Shown piece by piece: positions 22,376 to 34,042 of a stretch of DNA of 64,000 nucleotides (its first letter is position 1; each line of letters begins with the position of its first letter). The DNA comes from Cyathus striatus (taxonomy: Eukaryota; Basidiomycota; Agaricomycetes; Agaricales; Nidulariaceae): positions 5,952,001 through 6,016,000 of the forward strand of contig JAOVFP010000005.1 in the NCBI GenBank assembly GCA_025738555.1, written 5' to 3'. The position numbers and the translations under genes were made by a program. The notes under the pieces were generated by a model, which was not told where the DNA came from, did not search any database, and worked only from the letters and a program-made list of their open reading frames with translations.

Positions 22376-23110
22376 ATGTCCCCCACTACCACTATCACTG
22401 AACTTCATGACTTGGGCTGCTCCTCATCTTCGTTATATTCACCATACCTCCAGGACCTTCCCCTGAATCTTGACACATTGACATCCTCTACCTATCTCTC
22501 CAGCAAGGCATCTACCCATAGCAGCACCACTGCTGTTATTTTAACTCATCATCCTCAGGTCCCAGCATCAACACCATCTATTATTATACCTGTCTTCCCT
22601 TTGCCACCCACCTACCTGCCATCAGCATCCATGGAGTACCCCCCAGTGTCTTCACCTTCTAGTTCCTTCTATAATTGGAGGAGCATGAATGACATCCCTA
22701 TATACCTTCTCAAACATGTTCCATCATCCGCTCTGCCCTGTCTCCTCAACACTCAAGGGTTGGATGTCTATGATATTGCTATTCCTGGGGGAGGCCCATT
22801 CACATTTCACCTGCATACCACTTTCAAGACTCTTCCAGATTCCACTATGGATGCCATTCCATACTTTCCTCATAAGTACATTGGGACACAATGTGGATAT
22901 CAGTATTGGACTGCCCAGATGTATTGGGATGCCAGTATGCCCAGGATTCATTGCCCCTTCATCATTCGTGTCCACTCCTCCCAGGTGTGTTCCATGGAAA
23001 TGCCCACCCTAGGATCTTCGGTATTCCATCAGGTTCAAGAAGAGCATCCACAACCCTCAAGGATGAATGGCGTATTAGAATTACTTGACTGTGTATTTTG
23101 TTGTTTCTAG
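22376..23110 (+). CDS. 3' ORF of element A, unknown function (244 codons)
   Basis: ATG-initiated frame downstream of pol and before the 3' LTR. The first 100 residues are Ser/Thr/Pro-rich. The rest has a more ordered look (LNTQGLDVYDIAIPGGGPFT, PYFPHKYIGTQCGYQYWTAQ, HCPFIIRVHSSQV). There is no signal peptide or membrane segment, so there is no case for an envelope protein. Its position inside the LTR pair makes it part of the element. It may be a captured or accessory gene. It is intact as an ORF, whereas gag and pol are broken. Confidence 0.5.
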   Translation: MSPTTTITELHDLGCSSSSLYSPYLQDLPLNLDTLTSSTYLSSKASTHSSTTAVILTHHPQVPASTPSIIIPVFPLPPTYLPSASMEYPPVSSPSSSFYNWRSMNDIPIYLLKHVPSSALPCLLNTQGLDVYDIAIPGGGPFTFHLHTTFKTLPDSTMDAIPYFPHKYIGTQCGYQYWTAQMYWDASMPRIHCPFIIRVHSSQVCSMEMPTLGSSVFHQVQEEHPQPSRMNGVLELLDCVFCCF

Positions 23111-23382
23111 TACTTTTCAAAAATTATATCCTTCATTCTATTTTAGTTCTTCTTATTTTATCTCCTTGTACTTACAAATGAATTAGTTCACTTTTTTTAT
23201 ATATCCTTTTGGTCTTTTAGCTCTAAAAAGAATGGACTTTATCTTTTTTATGTTAGTTACTATACAATCACTTTTCATATTAGTCTTGCTTTATTTTTGA
23301 GTGAAAAGCTGATATTATGTTATCTTTAAGTCTTCTTGAAGACTTGCAACTGAGGACAGTTGATTTTCAAGTTCCCTGTGGA
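23111..23382 (+). other. Element A 3' untranslated region
   Basis: T-rich non-coding sequence up to the 3' LTR. The bases just before the LTR (AAGTTCCCTGTGGA) do not form a convincing polypurine tract. Confidence 0.5.
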
Positions 23383-24732
23383 TGTCACAGGTGAAAGTTG
23401 ATTTCACATAATAACATGAATACAGCTAAATCACTCAAAGATAGAAAAGCAAACACTTAGAAAACTTAATAATACCTTAACAAACAACACTTAGTATGCA
23501 CTTCTATTTCACTATTAATCAGGAAAACCATACACAAGTAACTAATCAATACACTAACAAATAAAGCTACATAAACACTAATAGCCCATCACCAATCAGA
23601 ACAATTATACACAAACAAGTAACTACAATACCAGCTCATTATTAATCAAGATAAACATACACAAATACTTAGTCATACTACTGGACCAGCACTAATCAGA
23701 ATAAATATCATCATACAACAACTACACCAAGACTAATATGTACAAACAATTATACCCTGTACAAAATAAGAAAGCCTTCAGGTACAAACAAAAGAGTACC
23801 ATTGTTCTCAAGAGCTATTAATAGCACAACCATTGTGCTAAATATACCCATTGTTCTTTCAAGTACTATTAATAGCATTTCTATTGTGCTAAATATACCC
23901 ATTGTCTAAGATGCTGACTCATGCATCCTAAATTGGAGAACAATGGAGAAAAAGATGACTCATACTTTCCCCAGTTGGAGAACAATGGGAAAGTAAGTGT
24001 GGGATATGATTAGTCAGCAGGAGGGTAAAAGGCATATAAGGAAGAGGAATTGGCCTGTAGAATTAACAACTTATACCTAGTTTACATTTGTTTGTATCCC
24101 TTTGCAGTTGTAGCACACAACCCTTACCTACTAAATATAACCTATATACTTCCTCTCTACCCAGTACACGTATTGTCAGAGTCACATATAAAGTGTCAAC
24201 AGTAAAGTGTGAAACTAATTTGTATTATTTGTGTCTACTCAGATAGTAAGGCACTGTATCTTCATAAAGTAACAGCAGCAGCAGCATTGTATTTGTGTCC
24301 ACTCAGATAGTGAGGCACCATATCGTCGTAAAGTAACAGCAGCAGCAGCAGCAGCATTGTATTTGTGTCCACTCAGATAGTGAGACACTGTAATCTTGTA
24401 AATTATATATGCGCCCCAGTTGTGAAGTAAGAAGTAGAAACCGTCAGGGACCTCAGCTCCACTTCAACCTTCAACATAATAGTGACCTATATCTTCAGCC
24501 TACCCTTCACCTGCAAGCTCTTGCCACAATCCTAGTTGTTGTGCTTGCTATTTGCCTACTCTTCTAAACTTACCAACCCACCTCTACACTTAAATATACA
24601 CCTGTGTTCATCACCAAACCTCTTGAGTTAAGGAGAATATCTACAAATAATATCCCCCAACACTCAGGTGCAAAGCACGAACAAAGTCACTTCCTGCTGA
24701 CCACCTTAGATATTTATTATCTTAAACTGACA
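23383..24732 (+). repeat. 3' LTR of element A
   Basis: The same length as the 5' LTR (1350 bp), starting TGTCACAGGTGAAAG and ending CTTAAACTGACA. Differences seen by eye include ATGACATG/ATAACATG, TTCGTAAAG/TTCATAAAG and twice CATCGTATT/CATTGTATT; most are C/G to T/A. One A-run and one C-run differ in length. Confidence 0.93.
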
Positions 24733-25051
24733 TCGTAACATCTCTTTCCTTCATGTTTTCCTTCGCAAACTCATTAGCTCTCTTTGTCCATTCACATTGT
24801 ACTCAGCATTGCTCACTTATCACCCTTCACCTACAACTGAATTGTCATATTCACTTGTCTCCTTTCTCCCCACTGATTGCTCTGTACTATTTATATCCTT
24901 CCTATTCAATAGTTTTTGCTCTATTCATAAATCATTTGTATTATATATCTTTTCCTATATTAACCCTGCAATGTGATTCCTTCTTTCCTAATCATTCCGA
25001 TATACTCTTCATCACATGTCTCTGATCTCATTTCTTTCTCAAGAGCTTGGC

Positions 25052-25655
25052 ATGTCCTCAACTCCTGTTTTGGGAGTGAGTGTTTATGGCAGAAATTTAA
25101 TTTTAATCATCTGCTCTTCCAAAATTACCTACTCAAGCTGATGTTCTGCTGAGGGTTATAGCTAGGTCTTGACTTTCTTTGGTGAATTTAAGTCATGCTC
25201 TCATAATGATGACGGTACCCTCGCTGTCATCATAGCTTGTCCTTCACAATCTTGTAATGACACTGAAACATGTTTCCAAAACCAAATATCCTTTTTTCAA
25301 AAAATTGAAGAAATGGACACTCGCATTCTAACATTCTTTCTGGTTAGTTAACATTTTACTACACTAGCACCATTTCTAACTAGCTCTAGTCTTCTACTAT
25401 TTCTTCTGTCTTTCTCAAATCTGCACCTGATAGGGAAGACTATCACATCCACTTTATCTCCTTCTCACCTGCTGATGTATGTTCACTTCTACTAGTTCCA
25501 ATTCATTGGGTATTGTCTCACATTCACTATTCCTTCTTTTGAAGGAAACTTTTTGGAAACTCATTCCAGGAACAACAGTTTTTATCACTGCTGATTTTCT
25601 ACAAAGGCTTAACAAGTCCAATTTGTCCAGGGTATTTCCATTTGCCTTATTTTAA
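25052..25655 (+). pseudogene. Unrecognised repeat-associated ORF family, copy 1 (two exons)
   Basis: Starts MSSTPVLGVSVYGRNL, continues (with in-frame TGA and TAG near 25135 and 25165) to FFGEFKSCSHNDDGTLAV, IIACPSQSCNDTETC, NQISFFQKIEEMDTRILTFF. A GT at 25345 suggests an intron. A second exon from about 25430 reads DREDYHIHFISFSPADVCSL, then after a stop or frame change KLIPGTTVFITADFLQRLNK and RVFPFALF, ending at 25655. The full protein would be near 170 residues. The first exon has a diverged copy at 39062 and the last a copy at 53822-54025 (minus). The Cys pattern and the conserved ends argue that it was once a real protein. No known domain was recognised. Confidence 0.6.
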
Positions 25656-25818
25656 TCTCACCTATAACAACCTGTTTCTTTCCAGACTTATGAACTTCAT
25701 ATACACAAAATATATGAATTTTAATCTATTGTATCAATTACTGTATTTTAAATTGGTATTATTAATAAATGTTCTCAATTCTCTTACCTGGCCCTATTGT
25801 TTATTTAGTAGCACCCCA

Positions 25819-25957
25819 GACAATAGTGAATCGGATCATGGTACATATGGTACACCCCGATGTTAACACCTTCTAAAAAAGGCTATTTTTCGCATTGGGG
25901 TGAGAACCATATTCTAATTGTGTACCATATGCAACATGATCCGATTCAATCCTGTCT
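25819..25957. mobile_element. MITE-like inverted repeat (about 139 bp)
   Basis: The left arm contains TGAATCGGATCATGGT / ACATATGGTACA. The right arm, reverse-complemented, reads TGAATCGGATCATGTT / GCATATGGTACA. Arms of about 38 bp flank a 60 bp centre, and the ends read AGACA...TGTCT. The target duplication is not clear. Confidence 0.75.
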
Positions 25958-27707
25958 AAGGTGTAGGTAGTGGGTTTTGCCGCTAGACGGCCCTATTTTT
26001 TTATTGAATTAATGTTAGCATATTGTATTATGAGTTATATAACTGTTTCTCTATGAAGATAGAGGCCCAGCGATTGCAAGGAGCAGGTGGGTGGAGCAGG
26101 TGGCCCGTGTGGGTGAGATGGGCGTGAGGGGTTGTCGGAGGAGGATGTGGTGTGACAGTGTCTTGAACTTCCGGTGCTCCTCAAGAGTCGGTCACCCGGT
26201 ATGTTGAAACAAACGAAAATAGGGACACATACCTGTAGTCAGAACTATGGGAGACTAAGTATAGTAACTTGTAAGTACCGCCGCTATGAGAGACAATGGG
26301 AAGCAGCCATAGTCAAGACACTTCACCTGATGGTGTGGAGCTGATATATTATGTATTGTAATTACAGCCTGAACGTGATGTATCGACACGGTAAATTACA
26401 AGAGGAGTAGTAATAGTTAATTTGAAGCAATCACAATGAACCTAGTAGTACATGGTATTGAATCTAATTTATACATGCTGTATAGATCTTGATCATGGGT
26501 CTCTGAGCGCGATGGCATGACTACTATTATCAATCCTGATGAATCCCGACACTTCCAAATCCAGATACATAGATTGCATGGTTTTTCTCCCCCTCGGAGA
26601 TATGATGTTTAGGTATTTCGAAGTGTTTCATGTCAATATTAATGAATTGTGTCTTCTGATCAGCTTCTTTTCTGTGTCTTCCGAATCCTCTGTGCTTTAT
26701 ATATCATATGATATGTTTTCCCACCTGGCCCCAATTATGTTTTTCCATATGTTTTCCACATTCTGTAATTTCCATAGTTACATTCCATCCATTGGAAATA
26801 CAATAGGTCACTTTCATTTCCCTTTCCACTCATTTATTATGAGTTTATATATATATATATATTCTGATTTTCCACATTGCCATGTTCTGTATGCAACCTG
26901 TGTATACACAAAAAGAAGAGATGTATGCTAGCCCCTGTGTTCGTGCCGGAACCTGCCATGTCGTAATTCCGAAAGGCGCGATTATGTGCTTGCAGCAACG
27001 CAATGTACAAGTGCAGTTGAATCACAACATACAGAGATTTAGGAAAAATAAAAACATAACAGTTCAACACTTTTATAATGAAATAAAACACTAATTAAAC
27101 GAAATATTAGTCTACTACATGATACAGACATGATATAAGATTAAAGTGCTACTCTTGACACTGTTTTCGACAACTCCTAGTTTTGGTCTGACGAAAAAGT
27201 AAAAGCCTTATGAACTCAACTAATAGTACTGGTAGACCGCAAGTGCTACATAATACTATTGTAACATCCAATCAGCTGGTAAAAAAAGTATTTTTGTATA
27301 TGAAAAATGTCTAAATGTTGAGGATTTTGTGCTTCATTCATCTATAGTATATACTTATATGAGCCCAATCTGAACCTACAGTAAGTGTTTGTCCAAATAT
27401 TTTACTGACATGGAATAAAAAACCTAAAGTAGATGATTAAATATTCTCAATTAACTGCATATATACAGATATTCTACATAACATAGGCCAGGGGTAATAT
27501 ACTGAGTATTCACCAGTATTCTCTTGCGTTATTGTCGCAAGAAACCCGCATTTTATGCCGATAATTTTGGCCAGTACACGAAGCTTTTGATTGACATGAG
27601 AGCGTGATTCGTTCATTAATTAATACATATTTTGAGTCAATCTAAAATCAAGATGAAATGAACTCGGAAGCAAGCAGCAAGGCTGATGGCGGGATAAAGG
27701 CGGGATG
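25958..27707. other. Non-coding, no gene recognised
   Basis: Short frames without motifs on both strands and an (AT)n run near 26846-26864. Nothing I can name. Confidence 0.5.
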
Positions 27708-27714
27708 CAGACAC

Positions 27715-29326
27715 TGGGGATCACCAATCGGGCATGTCACACTCCTGTCATGCAGTCACACACCCTCCAGCATTGACCCAGTAGAATAACTTTTCATACA
27801 CACTATCTACATCTTTCAAATAAATTGTATATTGAACACTTATATGTGTTCTTTTATGATATGTAATTGAATTATTTTTTACTCCACTATGATTTTCATA
27901 AATTGGCATATAGCACCAACTCCCTGCCAAAATAGGCATCAAAACAGTATTTTTGCATCTTTAATTCAAATTTAAACTATCTGGTACTGCATCATTGGTA
28001 ACATATGTTCAAATAAGCAATTTTAACAAATGTATTGACTCGGAATTTCGAAAGAAAAATCAGAAGTATGTAATCCTGCAGTGAACAGTGCCATATCTCA
28101 CCTTAAAAGTGTGAAATTAAAAATTCGGGCTTAAACATTTTGTACTCATATGTGAACTGAGTATTATTTGTCACTACAGCTAGGTGAAAAGATGTGATTT
28201 AGAGAAACAGATGTAGTTACAAGTTTCGCCCTGCTAAAGAGCGTGGGAAAGTACTACAGTGTTCACCTAATGGGTGAGTTAACTTCGCCATAGACTGCAA
28301 TTCTCTTTTAAATAACAAGTATTATGCATAATAACACAGTAGATTCAATGAATTGTAACCAGGTCATTTGTAATATGTGTAGATCTTTAGTATAATCATG
28401 GTATAATGCAATGATTCTGCATAAAGAGGCATAAAATCAGTATTCCTGCATCTAGTCACCAGCATCTTACTTGTTTGACCAGGTCCCATAACAAAAAATA
28501 CATAATTAAATACAGAGAACAAAACTATTAACTTATATTCTCCAGAAAACTTTCTTTACATTTGAATCATGCATGTTAGATGACATTATCTTATGGTATA
28601 AGTCACAAAATAAATATTCGGTTTTAACATTTTCATTCTCCTGTTTTTACTGAATTATTTTTGTCACTGACACCAGCTGTAAAATTGGGATTCTGTGAAG
28701 CTACTGAGGATACAATGCCGCTCTGCCAAAGAGCGTGGGAAAATATTGTGGAATGGTGCGAGGTGGCACACATAAGATCAATAAGTGTCCGTTTAATGCA
28801 CTTTCATTGACTATACATTCTTAAATCTTATATATACCATTCTGTAAGGTTTATATGAGAGAAACATGACAATAAAACAGCCTATTCTCATTATTTTTGT
28901 CAACAAGCCATTATTTCAGCAAACTTCTTGTACATCACTGAGTTTATTGCATATTCCATACTGTTTATGATAACTACCTATAAGTCACATATTTATATAA
29001 GAATAAATGTATCAAATAAGATATATGGAAGGGTTTACTGGCTTTGAAACAGAGGTGTGATGGATATATGAGCTTTGACTATAATGTGACTCAATAAGGT
29101 GTGAAAGAATATACATATATATACCTTAATTAACCTCTTATTCCCAACATAAATACTTAAACATAAATGGGACATGTATAATAGTATTACAGAACAAAAA
29201 TAATGAAGAGAAACACCCAAGATTCTACATTACTGTACCAGTTTTATCTTGGGTCAAGGATTTGGGCGCGTGACGTCACACTGTGTGACGTCACGCTCAA
29301 CGCCATATAGGGATTGGTGATCCCCA
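27715..29326. mobile_element. Non-autonomous TIR DNA transposon (1612 bp)
   Basis: Terminal inverted repeat TGGGGATCACCAATC is present at both ends (27715 and the complement ending at 29326), flanked by an exact 7 bp direct repeat CAGACAC (27708-27714, 29327-29333). The interior is AT-rich and non-coding, with two diverged direct copies of a ~140 bp block ending AAAGAGCGTGGGAAA (about 28100-28255 and 28600-28745). Near the right end lie CGTGACGTCAC / GTGACGTCAC palindromes. The superfamily is uncertain: a 7 bp duplication suits hAT-related or other less common groups. It sits about 430 bp upstream of NLR copy 2. Confidence 0.85.
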
Positions 29327-29759
29327 CAGACACCCCTTGTTGTATCGCTAATAGGTTGCTATGACTGCCTCGTGTATCAGCTTCCCTAGAGATGTGAGAA
29401 TCAGCTCCCTTCCTATTTAGTAACCTACGGTAATTTACAGACTACATACATTATGATTCCATTGTAACTACCGCAGATAATATATACATTTTACAGTATT
29501 GCCTGTTTGGACATGCTATGCCTACGGTGGTAAACCGTTGGACATTGAACCAGGTCCTTAACGTACGCTATGGTATTTACTATTCGTCAACAGATGTTTT
29601 TGGATACTACTGACCAGTTACATGAACCATATCCTTAGCGCCCTGATGACGGGTGGCTTCACTCATCAGTGATACATCTGACGATGCTGAGTAGACTGAG
29701 TGCTACAAAAGATAGCAGTAAACTACCACTAGCAACTACCACGAGCTCCAAGTATTACG

Positions 29760-32700
29760 ATGGAAGAGAGCGATAAATCGTTATTACGGGCAACCTTGTT
29801 GTGTATGTATACCATCTACTTCCATACCTGGACCAGCCTCTCATCTGAATCATGCAGTCACTGGTAATGTTGCGACTGCATTTGCAGATAGGGTGTTTGA
29901 AATTGATGTATCTGTCAACAAGCCGGTGGCCTCTAACAAAACTTACTCCATCAGAGTAGATGAGTCTGGAGAACTGCATGGACAAAGCTCTTTGTTGTGA
30001 GTTTTAACTTTGTTAATCCAGCCTTCAAATAGTCTTATATGAGCCAAAGGTCATTCCTATTGTCGTCGACCATTGACATCAAGGTTTTTCGTAAGTCTCG
30101 AGGCATACTACTACCCAGACACGAAGAGGGAAAGTGCGCAGAACCCATTGCCGTTACTGATCTCATCGAGAAAGGTGTGCTCGTATCTATTCTTTTATGT
30201 TAAAAGGCTGTATTTAACTGATGGCAAGAAGGGACGTCTATCACCTTAAGGAAGGGAAATGGATCTGTCAAGTTACAACTATTCCTCTCGGAGAACCATG
30301 CAGACGACATTATCAAAGAAATTGACGCACACCTTGGTCGTGCTTTCAGTTCAAATCCTGTTTTTGATAAAATTTCTGATGCTATCGGGGGAGTAACGGA
30401 CATGATCACACCACTAGGGCAAGCATTAAAGCTTGCTGTAAAAATTACGGATCATCTTGTTGATGTACATGACCGCATTTTGAGAACACATGTTTCACTG
30501 ACTAATGAGCCCTGGGCAGGCTCATCCATTGCTGAAAACTTCATGGATTGTGCTTGCATCTGTTTACAAGGTACTTTTCTTTCTATCAACTATTTCGGAA
30601 GGCTGTGATCATATTTACATATGTGTAGGCTGTCGAGAAACAGAAGGAGAAGGATAAGGATGTCATCGATTTGGCTGGACATCTCTGTGAGGTGCTTCGT
30701 GTCGCAGAAGCTCATCCAAACCTTCGAGGACTAGACGATAAAATCTCAATTATTCAGAGCATGGGTCTCGCTGTGTTGAATGTTGCTTCAGTCATTGAAG
30801 AGTGTACCAGACATCCATCTCTACTCGGTACGCTCTTATTGAACTATAAGTAAAATCTCTCTCACAATTGCTTAAAGCACGTACTGTACAATATCAATTT
30901 AAGGGCCTTGCGTCACGTGTTGGTGAATGCAAACGACAATGTGATGATCTTCTGAAGAAATTTGACCGGCGCATTGGCTTAAAAACCAATGTGGACATGA
31001 ATGATGTTAAGCGTGCACAACGTATGTGATACCCTTCCAATATCATCAGAGAGCTCATTTTGATTGTTATAGAGGAGGAAGGGATACGTAAATGGTTGAA
31101 TGCCCCCGACCCGTCACCTAGCTTTAATAGTGCTCTAAAGAAGCGTTGCGACGGAACAGGGAATTGGCTTTTGGAAAGGGAAGAATATAAGAAGTGGAAT
31201 ACAAAGCCAGACAAAGCATTCATCTTATGGGGCATACGTACGTCTGCGCCTTTTATCGTGTAGGTTACTGCTGCTAACTGTACATGCAATAGCTGGCTTT
31301 GGTAAAACGATCTTGTGGTAAGCAACTCTCTCTACCAACCAAAACCCCGGGCTAACCTCTTAAATGCCGTAGCTCAACGGTTATCGAAGACATAACAAGC
31401 TACTGTAGAAGGGAAGGGTCGAAATCAGCATACGTTTATTTTATTTTTAATGGAAGAAGCTCGCGAGACGAATGTCAACATGATAAATTTATTCGCTCGC
31501 TTGTTATGCGGCTCAAAGATCGTTACCCTTCCCTCTTCCATTATGTGGTGAGTCTATACGAAGAGTGCAAACCCGACCAGCCATCCACCAAGAGTTTGGA
31601 GATGTTTCTAAAGATGACTACTGACTTCGACAATGTGTTCATCATTGTGGATGCATTGGATGAATGCTTCGAATGGCCCTACCTTTTTGAATGGATCCAA
31701 AGCCTGTCGCAGCACCCAACAGGAAAGCTTCATTTATTTGCCACTAGCCGTCCTCAATCTGGTCAATCTGATATCAAGGGAGACTTAGAGACTATTTCAC
31801 CTATTCACTTTGATCTTCACGAAAGTCACAATCGGGATGATATTGAAACATATATTCGGATGAAAATACAATCTAAGCCGGACATACAGGAGTTCGAGAG
31901 GGAGAAAAAGATTGAAGTCAGCACTGAGGTATCAAAGAACACCGATGGAATGTAAGTTGGCCTTAAGGGTTTTATATGAGCTATTAGTAGTACTGACCTT
32001 GTATATAGGTTCAGGTTGGTCGTGCTTCGCATTGAAGACCTGGATGGGTTCGAAAGTGTGGCAGATTTCGAAGAATGGCTTGCACATCTTCCGAATGGCC
32101 TTGACGAGATGTACCAGCAGATAATTGAGAAACTTTCAGCGAAATATCGACAACGTGTACTCCGGATCCTGCAATGGGCTGCATTTTCAATGGGCCGTAT
32201 TACGCTACAACAGTTAGTGGAAGTAGCTGCCATCGAATTTCCGGGAGATCCATATGCAGGTGTTAATGATGTACCCAAGTGGAACCCGAATGCCCGCTTT
32301 CTAGATAAGAACCGTGTGTTGAAGATCTGTGGAGGTTTAGTGAGTTTGACATCATATGGTATGTCCCATATAGGGTTTCTTGATTCATTATTCTGACGAC
32401 GAGATAGATTATGTGACATTATCCCATTTGTCTGTCTGAGAATATCTGCTTTCGACACAACGTCAACAGGAATCTTCCTCATTTTATTTCGATGAAGCTC
32501 TTGCCCACTCTACTATAGCGCAGACGTGCATTGCATACCTCCTTCAGTTTACTGAAGGTTTACCACCCGGTGATCTTGATGACGCCTTTTCTCTTGCTTA
32601 TTATGCAGCTAAACATTGGTATTTGCACACCACTTCCGCTGATGAAGTTGAGAAGTTGAAGGACGGGGTGCTCCATCGGCTAACCATGGCCCTTGTACTC

Positions 32701-33447
32701 TCCACTTCTGCTTTCGAATCGTTCACTAGTATACATGACCCACATGACGACTACATGGTGGTAGTGCACTATGAAAGACCTCGTGTTTCACCCCTATATT
32801 ACAGTGCACTAATGGGACTGTGACGAGCGACAGCGGAGCAAGTCGAGTGTCTGACGGACACAGATAAGGAAGAAACAGCGCAACTGTTAGGGAATGCCTT
32901 GATAGCAGCGTCAATTCGAGGAAGCACGGAAATCATTGAGATACTGTTGAAGAAAGGCGTAGATCCCAATTTCAAGGCTGGGGCCCTGGGAAGTCCGCTA
33001 CTTATAGCAGTATCACTGGACTATGCCGCTGTCGTTAAATTGCTTCTTGAGCAACATGCGGATGCCAACACACGCGAGCCCAATGGATTTCAGTACAGTG
33101 TCTTATATATTGCTGTATCATGGAGAAGGACCGAAATCGTAAAGGAGCTGGTGAAGCATGGTGCCGATATCCACAAGCTCTATAACAGCTACACCGGCTG
33201 TATCGACTATAGTACACTTGAAGCTGTCTGTCAGCGGGGCATGACTGATATGGTACAGCTCCTTGGGCCCCCCCATGTACCGGATTTTGCCGATGCCAAT
33301 TATCTACTACGCAGACGTGCACAACTGAGGATATTGCAGCCATTGAAAATAGAGCAGATTGTAGAGGTGTCGTCCTCTATGGAGTCTTACGAAGGCTGGA
33401 GCACACAACGTACTTCAGATGAGTTTATTACTGTAGAGGACATTTGA
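29760..33447 (+). pseudogene. C2-like/NACHT/ankyrin NLR gene, copy 2, two nonsense codons
   Basis: Twelve exons can be followed: 29760-29802, 29858-29996, 30044-30174, 30229-30464, 30520-30570, 30629-30827, 30878-31021, 31073-31237, 31293-31317, 31373-31951, 32009-32358, 32408-33447. All introns are GT-AG and 47-58 bp; the exon 2/3 acceptor is least certain. Order: ATG with a short C2-like domain; a helical region (SDAIGGVTDMITPLGQALKL, HPLLKTSWIVLASVYKAVEK); GTGNWLLEREEYKKWN; P-loop GIPGFGKT split by an intron; Walker B VFIIVDALDEC; LFATSRPQ; winged-helix-like part; ankyrin repeats. TGA at 32437 replaces Arg of SVREYLL and TGA at 32821 replaces Arg of MGLRRAT, both CGA in copy 1. The product would lose all ankyrin repeats. 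A truncated NACHT protein could still be made. Confidence 0.88.
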
Positions 33448-33451
33448 ATCT

Positions 33452-33484
33452 GGCACCCTTACATAATATGTTTATGTAAGTGCC
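33452..33484 (+). other. Hairpin just after NLR copy 2
   Basis: GGCACCCTTACATAA pairs with TTATGTAAGTGCC across a short loop, with one bulge, 5-37 bp after the stop codon. It may be a 3' UTR structure or a tiny repeat. Confidence 0.4.
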
Positions 33485-34042
33485 AAGGGGTGCAAAACCC
33501 GCCGTTCAGAAATTTCTGAAAGTTATCTACCTCAAGTAAGTTAAGATTTATGTTGAATAACTGTAGTAGAATCCCATTTAATGATTTAATTATAGTTTGC
33601 TTTTGTACTCAAGATAAGAAGCCTTAAGTTCAGCTGCCATTGAAGGTGGCAGTATGTGGCAAGGGGTGGTCATGTGTCAGATTTGGTATGTGGGGGATGG
33701 TAGGTTGGCGGTCTGAGGCCGGGCATCCAACATTTTTGGATACATTTATTTTCAGTCCTGTTTTGGATTTTTTCTGTAAAATTATACTCATTTACACACT
33801 CTACAGTGCTCCTGCATGGTTTTTAAAGGTGTTTTTGCAATTAAATAGACCAAAAAGTTTCAGATGAACAATTATTACATAGTAAGACAGTGATACTGCA
33901 GATGTGGCTTAACAGACATTCATTTCAATACCTGAAGATGTAAGTTAATTGAACTGTACTTATATCAAATGCTTATCTACTATGCAATAGCCCCCCCTGT
34001 CTGAGAACAACTCATATATTCTGGCTATACTATATAGACACA
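33485..34042. other. Non-coding, no gene recognised
   Basis: AT-rich flank of NLR copy 2. The 75-codon frame at 33640 lacks any motif. Confidence 0.5.

Larger units (their letters stand above)
9617..24732 (+). mobile_element. Ty3/gypsy LTR retrotransposon, element A (15.1 kb)
   Basis: Two direct LTRs of 1350 bp (9617-10966 and 23383-24732) both begin TGTCA and end TGACA. They differ at only about ten positions by eye, mostly C/T or G/A changes, so the insertion is young. Inside, in one direction, lie gag, protease, a 900-residue uncharacterised region, RT-RNase H-integrase and a 3' ORF. The order RT before integrase makes it gypsy type. A solo LTR (13357-13968) is nested in the gag-pro frame. 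The flanks (GTCAT left, TCGTA right) do not form a target duplication, which suggests rearrangement after insertion. Several in-frame TGA stops make it non-autonomous as written. Confidence 0.93.

Noticed and set aside
22376..23110. Envelope gene of an errantivirus-like element
   Set aside because: No signal peptide, transmembrane segment, glycosylation-rich ectodomain or furin-like site is visible in the 3' ORF.
24753..25025. 90-codon frame after the 3' LTR
   Set aside because: Hydrophobic, T-rich composition and no motif. Probably flank of the ORF-family copy at 25052.
26539..26931. 130-codon frame
   Set aside because: It runs through an (AT)n tract and has no motif or codon pattern suggesting a gene.
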